Positions 34,325 through 44,159 of a DNA stretch of 64,000 nt are shown in pieces. A program made the position numbers and the translations under genes. This stretch comes from Peribacillus frigoritolerans. Its GTDB lineage: Bacteria; Bacillota; Bacilli; Bacillales; DSM-1321. The stretch lies in contig JAUPFL010000001.1 of the NCBI GenBank assembly GCA_030562215.1, positions 1,352,501 through 1,416,500 on the forward strand, in the 5' to 3' direction. The notes under the pieces were generated by a model that searched no databases, was not told the DNA's origin, and worked only from the letters and a program-made list of their open reading frames with translations. The stretch's first letter is position 1. Every line of letters begins with the position of its first letter.

Positions 34325-35807
34325 ATGGGATGGACAAAAGAACAGCGTTATCGCCGCGTTGAAGATGTTAATCAGGTAGAGCTGCAAAATTTGCAAACAA
34401 GAGTAAATGAATGCACATGGCGACAAACCTTTCATATACAGCCTTTATCCGGCCTACTTAATGACCCTAATGGCTTCTCTTTTATCATGGCGAGTACCAT
34501 TTATTCTACCAATGGTTTCCACTTGGTCCTGTACATGGGTTGAAGTATTGGTATCATACGAAATCAAAAGATCTTGTTTCTTGGGAAAATGCCGGCATCG
34601 GGATCGCACCGGATGATTATTATGACAGCCATGGAGCCTATTCCGGAAGTGCTATTGAATATGAAGGAAAACTATATTTATTTTATACCGGCAACACTCG
34701 TGATGAGAATTGGCAAAGACATCCCTATCAATGTATCGCCATCATGGAGAAAACGGGACAAATTGAAAAATTGACCCATCCATTCATTCGGGACGTACCA
34801 GAAGGATATACTAATCATTTCCGCGACCCGAAAGTTTGGAGAGAAAATGATACCTTTTATGCAGTAATCGGTGCACAGCGGAAAGACAAAACAGGATGTG
34901 TCGTTCTATATCGTTCCTCCAATCTAGTAAACTGGACATTTGAAGGAGAGTTACAAACTGACCTTGGAACTTTTGGATATATGTGGGAATGTCCGGATTA
35001 TTTTGAACTGCAAAACTATGGTGTGCTGATGTTTTCTCCACAAGGTTTGGAGCCCAAGGGAGACCTTTACCACAATATTTATCAATCCGGTTATGTTATT
35101 GGCAGCAAGCTAGATACATTAACCCGCTCATTATCACATGGCTCTTTTCAGGAGCTTGACAGAGGCTTTGATTTTTATGCGCCGCAAACAATGGTTAATC
35201 CTGACGGAAGGCGTATCCTTGTCGGATGGATGGGCTTGCCTGAAATCGACCTACCCACAGACAAAAATGGCTGGGCGCATTGTTTAACACTGCCAAGAGA
35301 ATTATCTGTTCGAAACGGCAAACTGATTCAGCGGCCAGTGCAGGAACTTCAAGCGCTACGCAAGGAGGAAACTGAAGTAAAAGGTGTTTTGAAGAACACC
35401 AAGAACATGTATGAAGAGTTCAAAGGAGTATCCTATGAAATGGTATGTGAATTTGAAAACAACGATGCCGTTGAATTTGGTATTGAATTCAGGGCCGGTG
35501 ATGATGAAAAAACGGTCATTAAATATGATACTGTAGAGAAAAAGTCATTCTTGACCGCTCTTCTTCAGGTGAGACCGTTGGAGAAGCTTATGGAACAATC
35601 CGAAAATGCTTTGTGAATACCAAAAAAATTAAGTTTCATTTATTTGTAGATACCTCTTCTGTTGAGATTTTCATCAATGACGGTGAAGAAGTATTCACGA
35701 GCCGGATTTTCCCTCGTGAAAACAGAAATGAAATTCGTTTCTTTGCATTATCTGGAAGCACCACTTTTCAAGCAAAAAATGGAGTTATGTATGAAAGCGA
35801 GAGGTAA
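34325..35807 (+). CDS. scrB: sucrose-6-phosphate hydrolase (GH32), two frameshifts
   Basis: Cleaves sucrose-6-phosphate to glucose-6-phosphate and fructose. GH32 landmarks: LLNDPNGFS (nucleophile Asp of NDPNG), GAYSGSAIEYEGKLYLFYTG, NHFRDPKVW (transition-state Asp of RDP), GYMWECPDYFEL (acid/base Glu), and a C-terminal beta-sandwich with FVDTSSVEIFINDGEEVFTS. Breaks at the T run 34480-34483 and the A run 35539-35543 are each one base short; restored length is about 494 residues, normal for ScrB/SacA. AAGGAG lies 11 nt before the ATG. It follows scrA by 68 nt and ends 3 nt before scrK. Confidence 0.9.
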
Positions 35808-35810
35808 GGT

Positions 35811-36785
35811 ATGAGAAATTTATATGCAATCGGTGAAGTATTAATTGATTTTATCCCCCTTCAAAAAGGAATCGCACTAAAAGATGTAATGGAATTCGAG
35901 CGTGCACCAGGAGGCGCTCCAGCGAATGTTGCTGTATCAGTTGCCAGAAATGGCGGCAATGCATCGATAATTACTAAGCTCGGAATGGATTCATTTGGGG
36001 ACTTTCTTTTAGAACAATTGCAGCAAGCCGGCGTGAAAATAGATAAAATTACGAGAACGAATGAAGCCAACACAGGCCTTGCTTTTGTATCTTTGCTTGG
36101 AAATGGTGAACGTGATTTCTCTTTCTACCGCAATCCTTCTGCAGATTTGCTGCTTCATGAGACTGAAATTAACGATAGCTGGTTTGCAAACGGAGACCTC
36201 CTCCACTTCTGTTCAGTCGATTTAGTGGAAAGTCCTATGAAGCATGCGCATGTGAAAGCCATTACTTCTGTAAAAGCAAAAGGCGGAATCATCAGCTTTG
36301 ACCCAAATGTCCGCCTTCCGCTTTGGACTGATCCTGAAGAATGCCGGAAAACGATTTTAGAGTTTGTTCCAATGGTTCATATTGTGAAAATTTCTGATGA
36401 AGAGCTTGAGTTTATTACCGGGATTACTGACAAAGAAAAAGCAGTTTCTTCGTTATTTACTGGTGCTGTTAAAGCAGTAATTTATACAAAAGGAGCTCAA
36501 GGTGCCGAATTATATGTAAGAGGTAAAAAATACGAATCAACCGGGTATCGCGTGGGCGTACAGGATACAACAGGGGCTGGGGATGCATTTATCGGAGGCT
36601 TGCTGTATCAGTTATTAGAAAAAGACGTTCGGCAAGGAAATCTGGAAGAAGTTCTTGAACTTCATCACCAAGAAATTCTAAGCTTTGCAAACGCTAGTGG
36701 CGCTCTTACTACGACTGGAAAAGGAGCAATCTCTTCCATTCCGGCCAAAGAAGCGATTTATAAACTGCAGCAAATCGATCAATAA
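35811..36785 (+). CDS. scrK: fructokinase, PfkB family
   Basis: ATP-dependent phosphorylation of the fructose released by ScrB. 324 residues, intact. N-terminal GEVLIDFIP and GGAPANVAVSVARNGG (PfkB signature 1), C-terminal QDTTGAGDAFIGGLLYQLLE (signature 2, with the catalytic Asp of GAGD). The start follows scrB by 3 nt, with GAGAGGTAAGGT overlapping the scrB end. Completes the pathway sucrose to fructose-6-phosphate plus glucose-6-phosphate. Confidence 0.92.
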   Translation: MRNLYAIGEVLIDFIPLQKGIALKDVMEFERAPGGAPANVAVSVARNGGNASIITKLGMDSFGDFLLEQLQQAGVKIDKITRTNEANTGLAFVSLLGNGERDFSFYRNPSADLLLHETEINDSWFANGDLLHFCSVDLVESPMKHAHVKAITSVKAKGGIISFDPNVRLPLWTDPEECRKTILEFVPMVHIVKISDEELEFITGITDKEKAVSSLFTGAVKAVIYTKGAQGAELYVRGKKYESTGYRVGVQDTTGAGDAFIGGLLYQLLEKDVRQGNLEEVLELHHQEILSFANASGALTTTGKGAISSIPAKEAIYKLQQIDQ

Positions 36786-36840
36786 TGGCGCCTGCCCTAA
36801 ACGGAAAAGTACCGACCGATTGGCTTGCTAAGTTGATAAG

Positions 36841-36957
36841 GACCGATTAAAAGGCCTTGGAGCTGCGGGCGTTTTGGAGATAGGAAATAACATCCAGGCA
36901 ATTTTCGGACCGAAATCAGACCAGCTAAAAGAACAAATCAAAAAAGTGATTGCTTAG
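36841..36957 (+). pseudogene. PTS EIIB domain, C-terminal fragment
   Basis: The frame [20 protein letters not shown] + [18 protein letters not shown] and TAG matches the end of a glucose-type EIIB domain ('[18 protein letters not shown]'). The Cys-containing half and any EIIC are absent. An intact EIIA gene begins 47 nt later, so a deletion has removed most of an EIIC-EIIB upstream of the EIIA. Confidence 0.8.
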
Positions 36958-37004
36958 AAATTTGCTGTTCAGCCAGAATATTAAAAATAATTGGAGGTAT
37001 TACC

Positions 37005-37503
37005 TTGTTAAAAAACTTATTTGGAAAAAAAAACAAAAATTTCGGAAATAAAATTAGTATCGCCAATTGAAGGAGAAATTTTAAAGCTTGAAGATGTACC
37101 GGATCCAGTTTTTTCACAGAAAATGATGGGAGATGGTATTGCTTTCTTTCCTATCGAAGGGAAGGTAGTGGCGCCGGCTGATGCAAAAGTCATCAATGTC
37201 TTCCCGACGAAGCATGCCATTGCATTGGAAACGGCAGAAGGGCTGGAAATATTGATTCATATTGGATTGGACACGGTTAACATGAAAGGAGAAGGGTTTT
37301 CCGTTTGTGTGGCAGAAGGGGACCAGGTTAAAGCAGGAGACATATTGGTCACCTACAGCCTTGAACTGGTAAAGGAAAAAGCATCAAGTACTATTACACC
37401 GATGATCATTACCAATGGAGACATTGTGACACATTTAGAGTATCACTATAGTGGACAATCTGTAGCCGGTAAAACGACCGTTCTGGTAGTTACCTTAAAA
37501 TAG
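37005..37503 (+). CDS. PTS glucose-type EIIA protein, one frameshift
   Basis: Soluble single-domain EIIA of the Crr/GamP type, about 165 residues. SPIEGEILKLEDVPDPVFSQ opens the fold, HAIALETAEGLEILIHIGLD carries the two active-site histidines (about H70 and phospho-site H85), and EGDQVKAGDILVTY is also typical. TTG 37005 is the natural start (GGAGG 8 nt upstream); the nine-A run at 37026-37034 has one A too many, otherwise LKNLFGKKTKISEIK would be read through. It could donate phosphate to ScrA, which lacks an EIIA domain, or to the lost transporter whose EIIB end remains just upstream. Confidence 0.85.
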
Positions 37504-37565
37504 GAGAATGAGTAAAATAGAAGATTCTCGTTAAAGAACTAAAGTACATATGACCAAGAGATGTC

Positions 37566-37591
37566 CACCCCAGAAATGGGGTGTTTTATTT
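37566..37591 (+). terminator. intrinsic terminator after EIIA
   Basis: CACCCC-AGAAAT-GGGGTG followed by TTTTATTTT. Confidence 0.8.
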
Positions 37592-37648
37592 TGACTAAGT
37601 TGGTATCATAACTTAACGGAATTGTGTAACTTTAGGTGATAATTTGCA

Positions 37649-37669
37649 CTTACTATCGGGCAGGTTATT
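37649..37669 (+). repeat. dispersed repeat, copy 22 (C remnant)
   Basis: TTACTATCGGGCAGGTTATT, the C hairpin with one G lost from the loop. Confidence 0.55.
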
Positions 37670-37710
37670 TGCATAACGATTTGGATTTTTATGGTATGAT
37701 TTTAAATGTT

Positions 37711-37769
37711 TAATCAAAAACACGAAAAACACTCTGGATGCTTCCAGGGGGTTTTTCGTGTTTTTGATG
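37711..37769. repeat. long hairpin
   Basis: ATCAAAAACACGAAAAAC at 37713-37730 pairs perfectly with 37751-37768. The 20-nt loop has an inner CTGGA/TCCAG stem. It is too long and lacks a T tail for an ordinary terminator. The rest of 37770-38100 has no supportable gene; AAGAGCATGT/ACATGCTCTT at 37897-37922 is another hairpin. Confidence 0.6.
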
Positions 37770-38100
37770 AAGTTCTTCATTAGTCATTTTTGTACGTACA
37801 AGCGCCGTATTGGCATTCACAAATATAATTTTATATTTCCCATCCCCATGATTTCTCAAACTGAAAGGATTATAAACTATAACCCTTTTTATTAAGAAGA
37901 GCATGTTTAATACATGCTCTTACTTCTTTCTTAATGTTATAGATTGTCATTCTTGTGAGTTAATTGATTTGTTCGTAAAAGTACACGTTTATGAACGGGG
38001 ATTTTTTTATGAAAAAGATTTCAACATTCGCTAAAGACAGATACTTCTAAAACGTTCGACTTTGATTATATTGACGAGAATCCAGTTGAATTCAAAAAGC

Positions 38101-38128
38101 TTGCATTATTCATTATCATTATTATAAA
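38101..38128 (+). promoter_or_regulatory. gnt operon promoter
   Basis: TTGCAT, 16 nt, TATAAA. The GntR operator follows immediately. Confidence 0.65.
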
Positions 38129-38146
38129 ATACTTGTATACAAGTGT
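38129..38146 (+). promoter_or_regulatory. GntR operator
   Basis: ATACTTGTATACAAGTGT has a 14-bp perfect palindrome (ACTTGTATACAAGT) and matches the known B. subtilis gnt operator at 17 of 18 positions. It lies just after the -10 of the promoter and 27 nt before gntR. Confidence 0.92.
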
Positions 38147-38173
38147 ACTTGAACTCTATAAGAAGGTGAATTT

Positions 38174-38904
38174 ATGGCTGAATCAAAGGAATTTCTTTAT
38201 CCTGTAAAATGGCTTTCAAAAGCTTCAGCTGGTGATCGCGTAACATCCGAGCTTAGAATGCGTATTATTTCGGGGATGATTGAAAGCGGTGCCATCCTTT
38301 CTGAAAATAAATTAGCTGCTGATTTCGGTGTAAGCCGCTCACCAGTTCGTGAAGCCTTAAAAATACTGGCCTCTGAAAATATCATCCGATTAGAACGTAT
38401 GGGCGCGGTTGTCATTGGTTTAACAGAAAAAAGTATTCAGAGATTTATGACGTACGTATACTCATTGAAACGTTTGTATTTGAACGTCTAGTGAGGATGA
38501 ACACGAATGAATTAGTAATGGAATTAAGTAAAATATTGGAAATGATGAAGGTGTCCATAAAATACCTGGATGCTGATGAGTTTTCCTATCAGGATGTTCT
38601 ATTCCACGAAACGATCATTCGATCCATCGATCATTCTTACATCCAGATGATCTGGGATAATTTAAAACCCGTGATGGAAAGTTTGATTCTTCTATCCATG
38701 CGCAGCCGTTTTAAAGAAAAGTATGAAGACTTTACACGGATCATAAATAATCATCAACTTTATATTGATGCGATCAAAACAAAAGATCGAGACATCATGA
38801 TTAAGTCGTTACATGAAAACTTTGATGATGTCCAAGGGAAAGTTGAAGACTTATGGATGGCCCAGCAGATGCTTTCAAAAGGAGTCGAACAAGAAAATGA
38901 CTAG
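38174..38904 (+). CDS. gntR: gluconate operon repressor GntR, one frameshift
   Basis: GntR/FadR-type repressor, inactivated by gluconate. The winged helix reads RVTSELRMRIISGMIESGAI and ADFGVSRSPVREALKILASE. After the T run 38454-38456 (one T short) the all-helical FCD-like effector domain continues to TAG 38902, giving 243 residues, the B. subtilis length. An internal cre site lies at 38281. The end overlaps gntK by 8 nt. First gene of gntR-gntK-gntP-gntZ. Confidence 0.9.
38281..38294 (+). promoter_or_regulatory. cre (CcpA) site inside gntR
   Basis: TGAAAGCGGTGCCA differs at one position from TGWAANCGNTNWCA and is nearly the sequence and place of the B. subtilis gnt cre, which also lies inside gntR. 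Confidence 0.75.
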
Positions 38905-40440
38905 CTATATGTTAGGTGTAGACATCGGTACAACAAGTACAAAAGCTGTATTATTCACGATAAAAGGCGATGTCATCCAGCAAGAGAATATTGGTTATCC
39001 TCTTTACACACCGGATATGACAACAGCGGAACAAGACCCTGAGGAGATTTTCCAGGCTGTTCTGAAAGCCTTTTCAAATATAACGAAGCAGCATCCAGAT
39101 AAAAAACCATCATTTATTTCATTTAGCAGTGCGATGCATAGTGTTATAGCTATGGATGAAAATGACCAGCCGCTAACCCCTTGTATCACTTGGGCAGATA
39201 ATCGCAGTGAAGCTTGGGCCCATAAAATTAAAGATGAATTAGATGGACATGAAGTTTACAAACGAACCGGAACACCGATTCACCCGATGTCACCATTATC
39301 CAAAATCGCCTGGATCGTGAATGATCGCCCGGAAATCGCAACCAATGTTAAAAAGTATATCGGGATTAAAGAATATATCTTTAAAAAGTTCTTTGACCAA
39401 TATGTTGTCGATTATTCCCTTGCTTCGTCGATGGGCATGTTGAATCTCAAAAACTTGGATTGGGATGAGGAAGCCCTAAGTATTGCTGGAATAACGCATG
39501 ATCAATTATCTGAACTCGTACCGACAACAAAGATCTTTAACAACTGTGACGCGGATTTAGCCAAACAGATCGGGATTGACCCACAAACCCCATTTGTCAT
39601 TGGGGCAAGTGATGGTGTCCTTTCAAATCTAGGTGTAAACGCTATACGAAAAGGTGAAATCGCTGTCACGATTGGGACAAGCGGTGCGATTCGGACAATT
39701 ATTGACGAGCCGAAAACAGACGAAAAAGGAAGAATCTTTTGCTATGCCTTAACGGAAAAGCATTGGGTGATCGGCGGGCCGGTAAACAATGGCGGAATGG
39801 TCCTTCGCTGGATTCGCGATGAATTTGCTTCTTCCGAGGTGGAAACAGCTAAAAGACTCGGAATCGACGCTTATGAAGTCTTGACCAAGATTGCCGAACG
39901 CGTAAGACCTGGCGCTGATGGATTGTTATTCCATCCATATCTTGCAGGTGAACGTGCACCATTATGGAATCGGACGTAAGGGGTTCATTTTTCGGATTAA
40001 CACTCTCGCATAAGAAAGAACATATGATTCGAGCGGCTCTGGAAGGAGTCATTTACAATCTATACACCGTATTTTTGGCCTTAACCGAGTGCATGGACGG
40101 TCCCGTGACCCGAATTCAAGCTACGGGAGGTTTCGCAAGGTCGGCTGTTTGGCGGCAAATGATGTCCGATATCTTCGAATCGGAAGTCGTGGTTCCGGAA
40201 AGCTACGAAAGTTCGTGCCTGGGTGCTTGTATATTAGGGTTATATGCCACTGGGCAAATTGATTCCTTTGAAGTGGTTTCTGAAATGATAGGCAATACCC
40301 ACAAGCACACACCGAAAGCTGATTCTGTAAATGAATATAGGCAGCTGCTGCCGATTTTCATTAACCTATCAAGGGTATTGGAAAATGAATATACTCAGAT
40401 TGCGAATTATCAAAGAAACTTAATAAATGCTGCAAAGTAA
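38897..40440 (+). CDS. gntK: gluconokinase, one frameshift
   Basis: FGGY-family kinase making 6-phosphogluconate from gluconate. ATG 38897 overlaps the gntR stop. LGVDIGTTSTKAVLF is the ATP phosphate-1 loop; TWADNRSEAW, GASDGVLSNLGVNAI (catalytic Asp region) and AVTIGTSGAIRTI follow. One T is missing at 39970 (GGAATCGG for GGAATTCGG), breaking PLWNSDVRGSFFGL; the C-terminal lobe with IQATGGFARSAVWRQMMSDI is intact. Restored length is 514, matching GntK. Confidence 0.92.
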
Positions 40441-40458
40441 AGACATGGAGGGATTACA

Positions 40459-41805
40459 ATGCCATTAATTATTGTCGCTTTAGGAATTGTCGCTTTATTA
40501 ATTTTAATAATGGGCTTAAAATTAAACACTTTTATTTCCTTGATCATTGTATCGTTTGGAGTGGCTTTAGCACTTGGGATGCCGCTTGACGGTATTGTCA
40601 AAACCATTGAAGCTGGATTAGGCGGAACACTTGGTCACTTAGCGTTAATCTTTGGACTTGGGGCGATGTTGGGTAAGTTGATTGCCGATTCAGGCGGAGC
40701 GCAACGCATTGCCATGACCCTTGTTAAAAAATTCGGTGAAAAGAATATTCAATGGGCAGTCGTTGCAGCATCATTTATTATCGGTGTCGCATTATTTTTT
40801 GAAGTGGGATTAGTATTATTGATTCCAATCGTATTTGCGATTTCAAGGGAATTAAAAGTTTCGATATTGTATCTTGGTATCCCAATGGTAGCGGCATTAT
40901 CCGTAACTCACGGTTTCTTACCGCCGCACCCAGGGCCAACCGTCATCGCTGGTGAATATGGCGCAGACATTGGTCAGGTTTTACTTTACGGCTTCATCAT
41001 TGCCGTTCCAACCGTTATTTTAGCTGGACCAGTATTTACGAAGATAGCTAAAAGATTAGTGCCTGCATCATTTACGAAAACAGGCAGCATTGCCTCTTTA
41101 GGGGAACAAAAATCTTTTAAACTTGAAGATACACCTGGATTTGGAATCAGTGTATTTACCGCGTTACTTCCGGTTATATTAATGTCAATTGCTACGATTA
41201 TCACTTTGATGCAAAAAACGATGGGATTTGAAGATAATGGTTTACTGGCAGCTATCCGTTTCATTGGTGAAGCCGGTACTTCCATGTTGCTTTCCTTATT
41301 GTTTGCGGTCTATTCAATGGGATTGGCAAGAAAGATTCCAATGAAAGATATTATGGAATCTTGTACATCAGCAATCCTGCATATCGGAATGATGCTCTTG
41401 ATCATTGGGGGCGGCGGAGCCTTCAAGCAAGTATTGATTGACGGCGGTGTAGGTGACTATGTAGCTGAATTATTCAAAGGAACATCATTATCACCAATCT
41501 TGCTTGCCTGGATCATCGCGGCAATCCTGCGCATTTCATTGGGATCTGCTACAGTTGCTGCGTTGACGACAGCTGGTTTGGTCATTCCGATGTTAGGTCA
41601 GACGGACGTTAACCTTGCTTTGGTCGTACTTGCTACAGGAGCGGGAAGTTTAATCGCTTCACACGTTAACGATGCCGGTTTCTGGATGTTTAAAGAGTAT
41701 TTTGGCTTAAGCATGAAAGAAACATTTGCAACATGGACATTGCTTGAGACGATCATTTCAGTAGCTGGATTAGGATTCATTCTATTACTAAGCTTATTCG
41801 TATAG
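40459..41805 (+). CDS. gntP: gluconate:H+ symporter GntP
   Basis: 448 residues, intact, with 12-14 hydrophobic helices of the GntP family. Signature stretches: LGGTLGHLALIFGLGAMLGK near the start, SVTHGFLPPHPGPTVIAGEY (family motif HGFLPPHPGP) and SLIASHVNDAGFWMFKEYFG near the end. ATGGAGGG precedes the ATG. Imports gluconate for GntK. Confidence 0.95.
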   Translation: MPLIIVALGIVALLILIMGLKLNTFISLIIVSFGVALALGMPLDGIVKTIEAGLGGTLGHLALIFGLGAMLGKLIADSGGAQRIAMTLVKKFGEKNIQWAVVAASFIIGVALFFEVGLVLLIPIVFAISRELKVSILYLGIPMVAALSVTHGFLPPHPGPTVIAGEYGADIGQVLLYGFIIAVPTVILAGPVFTKIAKRLVPASFTKTGSIASLGEQKSFKLEDTPGFGISVFTALLPVILMSIATIITLMQKTMGFEDNGLLAAIRFIGEAGTSMLLSLLFAVYSMGLARKIPMKDIMESCTSAILHIGMMLLIIGGGGAFKQVLIDGGVGDYVAELFKGTSLSPILLAWIIAAILRISLGSATVAALTTAGLVIPMLGQTDVNLALVVLATGAGSLIASHVNDAGFWMFKEYFGLSMKETFATWTLLETIISVAGLGFILLLSLFV

Positions 41806-41883
41806 GCTTTCCCGGCAGTAAATCCCCGACTTATGGCAGGGATTTACTGCCTATTATTCTTACATAAAAGGAGCAGAAATAAA

Positions 41884-43286
41884 ATGAACAATACAATTGG
41901 TGTCATTGGTTTAGGGGTAATGGGCAGTAATATTGCTTTAAATATGGCTAGTAAAGGGGAACAAGTAGCTGTCTATAACTACACAAGAGATTTAACGGAT
42001 CAGCTTGTTGCTGAATTGGACGGTCAGTCGCTCCATCCGTATTACGAAATCCAGGACTTTGTTCAGTCACTGGAAACTCCAAGAAAGATTTTTCTAATGG
42101 TGACTGCGGGTAAACCGATCGATTCGGTGATCAATTCATTACTACCTCATCTTGAATCAGGCGATATTATCATGGACGGAGGTAACTCCCATTACGAAGA
42201 TACAGAACGCAGATATGATGAATTGAAATCTAAAGAAATCAGTTATATAGGAATCGGTATTTCCGGTGGAGAAGTCGGGGCGTTAAAAGGACCTTCAATC
42301 ATGCCAGGCGGAGATAAAGACGCCTATGAAAAAGTAGCTCCGATCCTGACTAAAATCGCAGCCAAAGTAAATGAGGACCCTTGTTGTACCTATATCGGCC
42401 CAAAAGGGGCCGGTCATTTTGTGAAAATGGTACATAACGGGATTGAGTATGCAGATATGCAATTAATTGCAGAGTCCTATACGTTTTTAAGAGAAAAGCT
42501 GCATTTAGAAGTTAATGAAATTGCTGACATCTTTGAAACATGGAATCAAGGCGAACTGAAAAGTTATTTAATCGAAATCACGGCTGATATCTTAAGGAAA
42601 AAGATGACGTAACGGGCTTACCCTTGATCGATGTGATTCTTGATAAAGCAGGACAAAAAGGCACAGGTAAATGGACCAGCATGCAAGCGATTGATAACGG
42701 AATCCCAGCATCGATTATTACAGAGTCTTTGTTTGCTCGTTACATTTCCGCCTTAAAAGAAGAACGTGTTACTGCAGAAAACATTCTGACAGGCCCTGGG
42801 AACGTTGGGCAAAAATTAGATAAAAATGAGTGGATTGACTATATTAGACAAGCATTATATATGGGGAAAGTTTGTGCATACGCGCAAGGTTTCACTCAAT
42901 ATAAAATGACTTCTGAACTTAATGGCTGGGATTTGCCTTTAAAGGATATTGCGTTGATTTTCCGCGGTGGCTGCATCATTCGTGCAGAATTTTTAAATGT
43001 CATTAGCGAAGCCTATCAAAAGCAGCCGAATCTGGCTAATTTATTGATCTCACCATACTTTGCTGAAAAGGTTACAGATTACCAAGTAGGATTGCGAAAG
43101 GTTGTCTGTGAGGGAATAAATTCCGGTATCTCGTTTCCAGCTTTAAGCGCTTCACTTTCTTATTACGATAGTTATCGTACAGGAATCTCAAATGCTAACC
43201 TCCTGCAAGCGCAACGTGATTATTTTGGGGCACATACCTATGAGCGACGTGATTTAGCAGGAGTCTTTCACACAAACTGGCAGTGA
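41884..43286 (+). CDS. gntZ: 6-phosphogluconate dehydrogenase (decarboxylating) GntZ, one frameshift
   Basis: Oxidative decarboxylation of 6-phosphogluconate to ribulose-5-phosphate. IGVIGLGVMGSNIALNMASK is the Rossmann motif; IMDGGNSHYEDTERR, SGGEVGALKGPSIMPGG and GHFVKMVHNGIEYADMQLIA (catalytic Lys) follow. One A is missing in the run 42598-42602, breaking RKKDDVTGLPLIDVILDKAG; the C-terminal half with RQALYMGKVCAYAQGF and YERRDLAGVFHTNW is intact. Restored length 467, as in GntZ. AAGGAG lies 11 nt before ATG 41884. Confidence 0.93.
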
Positions 43287-43356
43287 TGGAAAGTGATAAA
43301 AGAAACAGTCATTTTTCAATGACCGTTCATGAATTTAAAACATGTACCTTACTATA

Positions 43357-43410
43357 AGAGAGTTGCTTTGGCAGCTCTTTTTCTTATGTAAATAAAGGGG
43401 CAGGGCGGTT
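43357..43410 (+). repeat. dispersed repeat, copy 23 (variant B + C)
   Basis: GAGTTGC-TTTG-GCAGCTC with a T tail, then AAATAAAGGGGCAGGGCGGTT. This is the last copy in the window; none follows to 64000. Confidence 0.75.
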
Positions 43411-43465
43411 AAAAATTAAAAACAATAGAAATAATGCCTCTAATTAAAGAGGCTGAAAATTTTAG

Positions 43466-43813
43466 TTATGGCATTTTAATCGGTGTGTTTAATTGATCAT
43501 AATCCCTATATGATCGATAGCATACCATTTTTTTATTCTTATCATACCCATCCAATTGCAAAATTTTGGATGGGTTGGTTTCTAAATAATAATGATACCC
43601 TTCCGTTTCTAAACTATAGAAGGCATAGGAAATTCCAAGCATTTGTTTCTTGGTGACTTTTGTATCAGGGTGATGTTGTATAAAATCAGCCAGTTGCTGT
43701 ACAGATGTTGATGGAATGTCTGCGATATTAAATAATGTTTCCTTAATATTAGTCTTTACTTTATTCAAAGTAGTTTTTGCTTTATGTTTGATTTTGTTGG
43801 AACGTCTTGTCAT
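43466..43813 (-). CDS. hypothetical basic protein
   Basis: 115 residues from ATG 43813, chosen because GGAGTG lies 6-7 nt upstream on the minus strand. The N-terminus is strongly basic (TRRSNKIKHKAKTTLNKVKT), then ETLFNIADIPSTSVQQLADF, and a beta-rich second half HYYLETNPSKILQLDGYDKN + KKMVCYRSYRDYDQLN. It could bind nucleic acid, but I do not recognise a family. Intact. Confidence 0.6.
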   Translation of the reverse strand: MTRRSNKIKHKAKTTLNKVKTNIKETLFNIADIPSTSVQQLADFIQHHPDTKVTKKQMLGISYAFYSLETEGYHYYLETNPSKILQLDGYDKNKKMVCYRSYRDYDQLNTPIKMP

Positions 43814-43988
43814 AAATATCACTCCTACTCTGATTATAGTTAAAAGATTTATTATGTTATTTCCAATCAGCAAACGGAGTAAACACAAATTTGAACTTGG
43901 GAGAACTTCTAGTAAAAGAAAAAAACTGGTGGTAAAAATTGATAGGTGACAAATAATGTTTTTTGGAGAGGTTTAATACTCAGGTGAA

Positions 43989-44087
43989 GTGGTATATAAA
44001 TGGTATCGGTTTATATCAGTTTCCCCTGCTGCCTTAACTTTTTTGATGATTGGGGTTCTTTACGAAAGAGTATCGTTTCATGAATAA
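43989..44087 (+). CDS. possible 32-residue membrane peptide
   Basis: GTG 43989 opens VYKWYRFISVSPAALTFLMI + GVLYERVSFHE and TAA: one hydrophobic helix with charged ends. GGAGAGG is about 25 nt upstream, too far to be convincing. Confidence 0.3.
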   Translation: MVYKWYRFISVSPAALTFLMIGVLYERVSFHE

Positions 44088-44159
44088 TGTCGACAGGCAT
44101 CACATATTCTTCTTTTGATTATTACTAATTACTTTTGGATGAAAAAGGAGTGATATATC

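Noticed and set aside
37710..37904. Minus-strand 64-codon frame
   Set aside because: Its last third is one arm of the perfect hairpin at 37711-37769, there is no ribosome binding site, and no family match is seen.
37990..38100. Frame reading TSKTFDFDYIDENPVEFKKL before the gnt promoter
   Set aside because: Protein-like, but it has no start, no ribosome binding site and no known match, and it runs into the gnt promoter, so it is not annotated.
38174..43286. Treating gntR, gntK and gntZ as pseudogenes
   Set aside because: Operator, cre and all catalytic motifs are conserved, and each gene needs only one base to regain the exact family length. An error in the sequence is the simpler reading.
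599..43410. Reading the dispersed repeats as a CRISPR array
   Set aside because: Copies are kilobases apart with genes between them, vary in length, and no cas gene is present.
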